NCBI GenBank assembly: GCA_018241145.1
Contig: JAFEEJ010000252.1
Span: forward strand, 1-34,760
DNA from: Pseudomonadota bacterium
GTDB lineage: Bacteria > Pseudomonadota > Gammaproteobacteria > Xanthomonadales > Rhodanobacteraceae
Reading direction: 5' to 3'
Length of the DNA: 34,760 nucleotides
Below are positions 33,501 to 34,760 of the stretch, one piece after another. Below the pieces are notes generated by a model, which saw nothing but the letters and a program-made list of their open reading frames with translations, had not been told where the DNA came from and made no database searches. A program made the translations under genes and the position numbers. The first letter of the stretch is position 1; every line of letters begins with the position of its first letter.

Positions 33501-34760
33501 TCGCATCGGGCGGCTCGGTCGGCTACGACCACAAGGCGATGGGCATCACCGCCAAGGGCGCGTGGGAATCGGTGAAGCGCCATTTCCGCGCGTTGTCGCG
33601 CGATTGCCAGCGTGAGGATTTCACCTGCGTCGGCATCGGCGACATGTCCGGCGACGTGTTCGGCAACGGCATGTTGCTGTCGAAGCACACGCGCCTGCTC
33701 GCCGCGTTCGATCACCGCCACATCTTCCTCGATCCGAATCCGGATGCGGCGTCGTCGTTCGCGGAACGGATGCGCATGTTCAAGCTGCCGCGTTCGAGCT
33801 GGGACGATTACGACAAGTCGAAGATTTCCGCGGGCGGCGGCGTGTACGCCCGTTCGCTGAAATCGATCCCGGTGTCGAAGGAAGTGCGCGCCGTGCTCGG
33901 CCTCGCCGGCGATGTCGAGCAGCTGGCGCCGGTCGAGCTGATGCGCGCGATCCTCAAGAGCCCGGTCGACCTGCTGTTCAACGGCGGCATCGGCACCTAC
34001 GTCAAGGCCTCCTCCGAAACCAGCGCGGACGCGGGCGACCGCGCCAACAACGCGTTGCGCATCGACGGCCACGAACTGCGCTGCAGGATCGTGGGCGAGG
34101 GCGGCAACCTTGGCTTCACGCAGAAGGGCCGCATCGAGGCCGCGCAGCACGGGGTGCTGCTGAACACCGATTTCATCGACAACTCCGCGGGCGTGGATAC
34201 CTCCGACCACGAGGTCAACATCAAGATCCTGTTGAACGACGCGGTGCAGCGCGGCGAACTCAGTCTGGAACAACGCAACGCGCTGCTGGCCTCGATGACC
34301 GACGAAGTCGAGAAGCTGGTGCTGTGGGACAACTACCGCCAGAACATCGCACTCAGCCTGATGGAGCACATGTCGGTCAACCGGCTGGGCTCCAAGGCGC
34401 ATTTCATCCGCACGCTGGAATCGCGCGGGCAACTGGACCGCCAGATCGAATCGTTGCCTTCCGATGCGGAACTGGCCGAGCGCAGGTCGCGGCACCTCGG
34501 CCTGACGCGCCCGGAGCTTTGCATCCTGCTGTCCTACGCCAAGATCGTGTTGTACCAGCAACTGCTGGATTCCGACGTGCCCGAGGACCCGTGGCTGTCG
34601 CACGAGCTGGAGCGCTACTTCCCCGAACCGCTGCGCGAAAAGTACGCCGCGAGCATGCAGCGGCACCGCCTGAAGCGGGAAATCATCGCCACCGCGGTGA
34701 CCAACTCGATGGTCAACCGCATGGGCGCGACCTTCATGCTGCGCATGCAGGAAGACACCG
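30584..34760 (+). CDS. gdhB: NAD-specific glutamate dehydrogenase, large (about 180 kDa) type, 3' end cut
   Basis: 1392 codons are present from ATG 30584; the family is about 1600 residues, so roughly the last 200 lie outside. It deaminates glutamate to 2-oxoglutarate with NAD, a catabolic role for amino acids such as arginine and proline. The N-terminal 700 residues are the regulatory ACT-like region special to this class ([28 protein letters not shown]). The catalytic core includes [24 protein letters not shown] in overlapping parts (about 845-870), [13 protein letters not shown] (about 880-892), and the Rossmann part [15 protein letters not shown] and [12 protein letters not shown]. Its frame is clear even though a long antisense frame exists. 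Start codon overlaps the divergent cyclase start. Confidence 0.96.
   Translation, partial: [1392 protein letters not shown]

Noticed and set aside
30569-34666. 1365-codon minus-strand open frame
   Set aside because: Antisense shadow of the glutamate dehydrogenase gene; low-complexity His/Gln/Arg composition, while the plus strand has all family motifs.

Overview
The window is GC-rich, gene-dense gammaproteobacterial chromosome. Gene order and protein character (quinol-type nitric oxide reductase with NnrS and a Dnr-type regulator, minCDE, a pst-phoU operon beside a phosphate-type porin, very large NAD-glutamate dehydrogenase, TTCCGG-type dispersed palindromes) fit the order Xanthomonadales/Lysobacterales, most like a denitrifying member of the Rhodanobacteraceae. 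That placement is inference from gene content and not a database match. Both window edges cut a gene: norB at the left and the NAD-glutamate dehydrogenase at the right. No rRNA, tRNA, CRISPR array, prophage or transposase gene was seen.

Layout. 1-4163 (minus strand): a nitric oxide response cluster nnrS - dnr - norB, with one FNR/DNR-type palindrome before nnrS and a second one inside the end of dnr, before norB. 4249-5632 (plus): htpX and hslR, two heat-shock genes behind a good sigma-32-like promoter. 5629-7846: an AdiC-like basic amino-acid antiporter (minus) divergent from dimethylargininase (plus), which seems to start at ATC. 7855-10506 (minus): mutS. 10671-16816: phosphate locus, with a porin (minus) divergent from pstSCAB-phoU (plus) and degenerate Pho-box-like repeats in the shared promoter region. 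16915-17920: pncC (cinA C-terminal type) and a convergent HExxH protein. 18111-20714 (minus): GNAT acetyltransferase - minC - minD - minE. 21042-23113 (plus): DesK/NarL-type two-component pair separated by a peculiar 221-bp spacer. 23143-23625: an AT-richer gene of PD-(D/E)XK-like appearance, followed by 550 bp of repeats. 24176-28608 (minus): RND efflux pump (membrane fusion lipoprotein then inner-membrane transporter). 28804-30585 (minus): membrane GAF-GGDEF diguanylate cyclase, divergent from and overlapping the start codon of the NAD-glutamate dehydrogenase (plus, partial).

How the genes work together. Dnr would sense NO and activate both nnrS-dnr and norB, a small feed-forward detoxification circuit readable from the two operators. 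The Pst transporter, PhoU and porin form a phosphate uptake and signalling module. MinC/D/E set the division site. The most unusual structure is between the histidine kinase and its response regulator: the first 48 nt of the regulator gene are duplicated 188 bp upstream behind a strong ribosome-binding site, with a REP-like hairpin in between. The upstream copy opens a 63-codon frame whose stop overlaps the real regulator start as ATGA. The same hairpin architecture occurs right after pstB. Three further dispersed repeat types (TTCCGG palindromes, GTGAGCGG repeats, a CCGTTCG cruciform) fill most other gaps.
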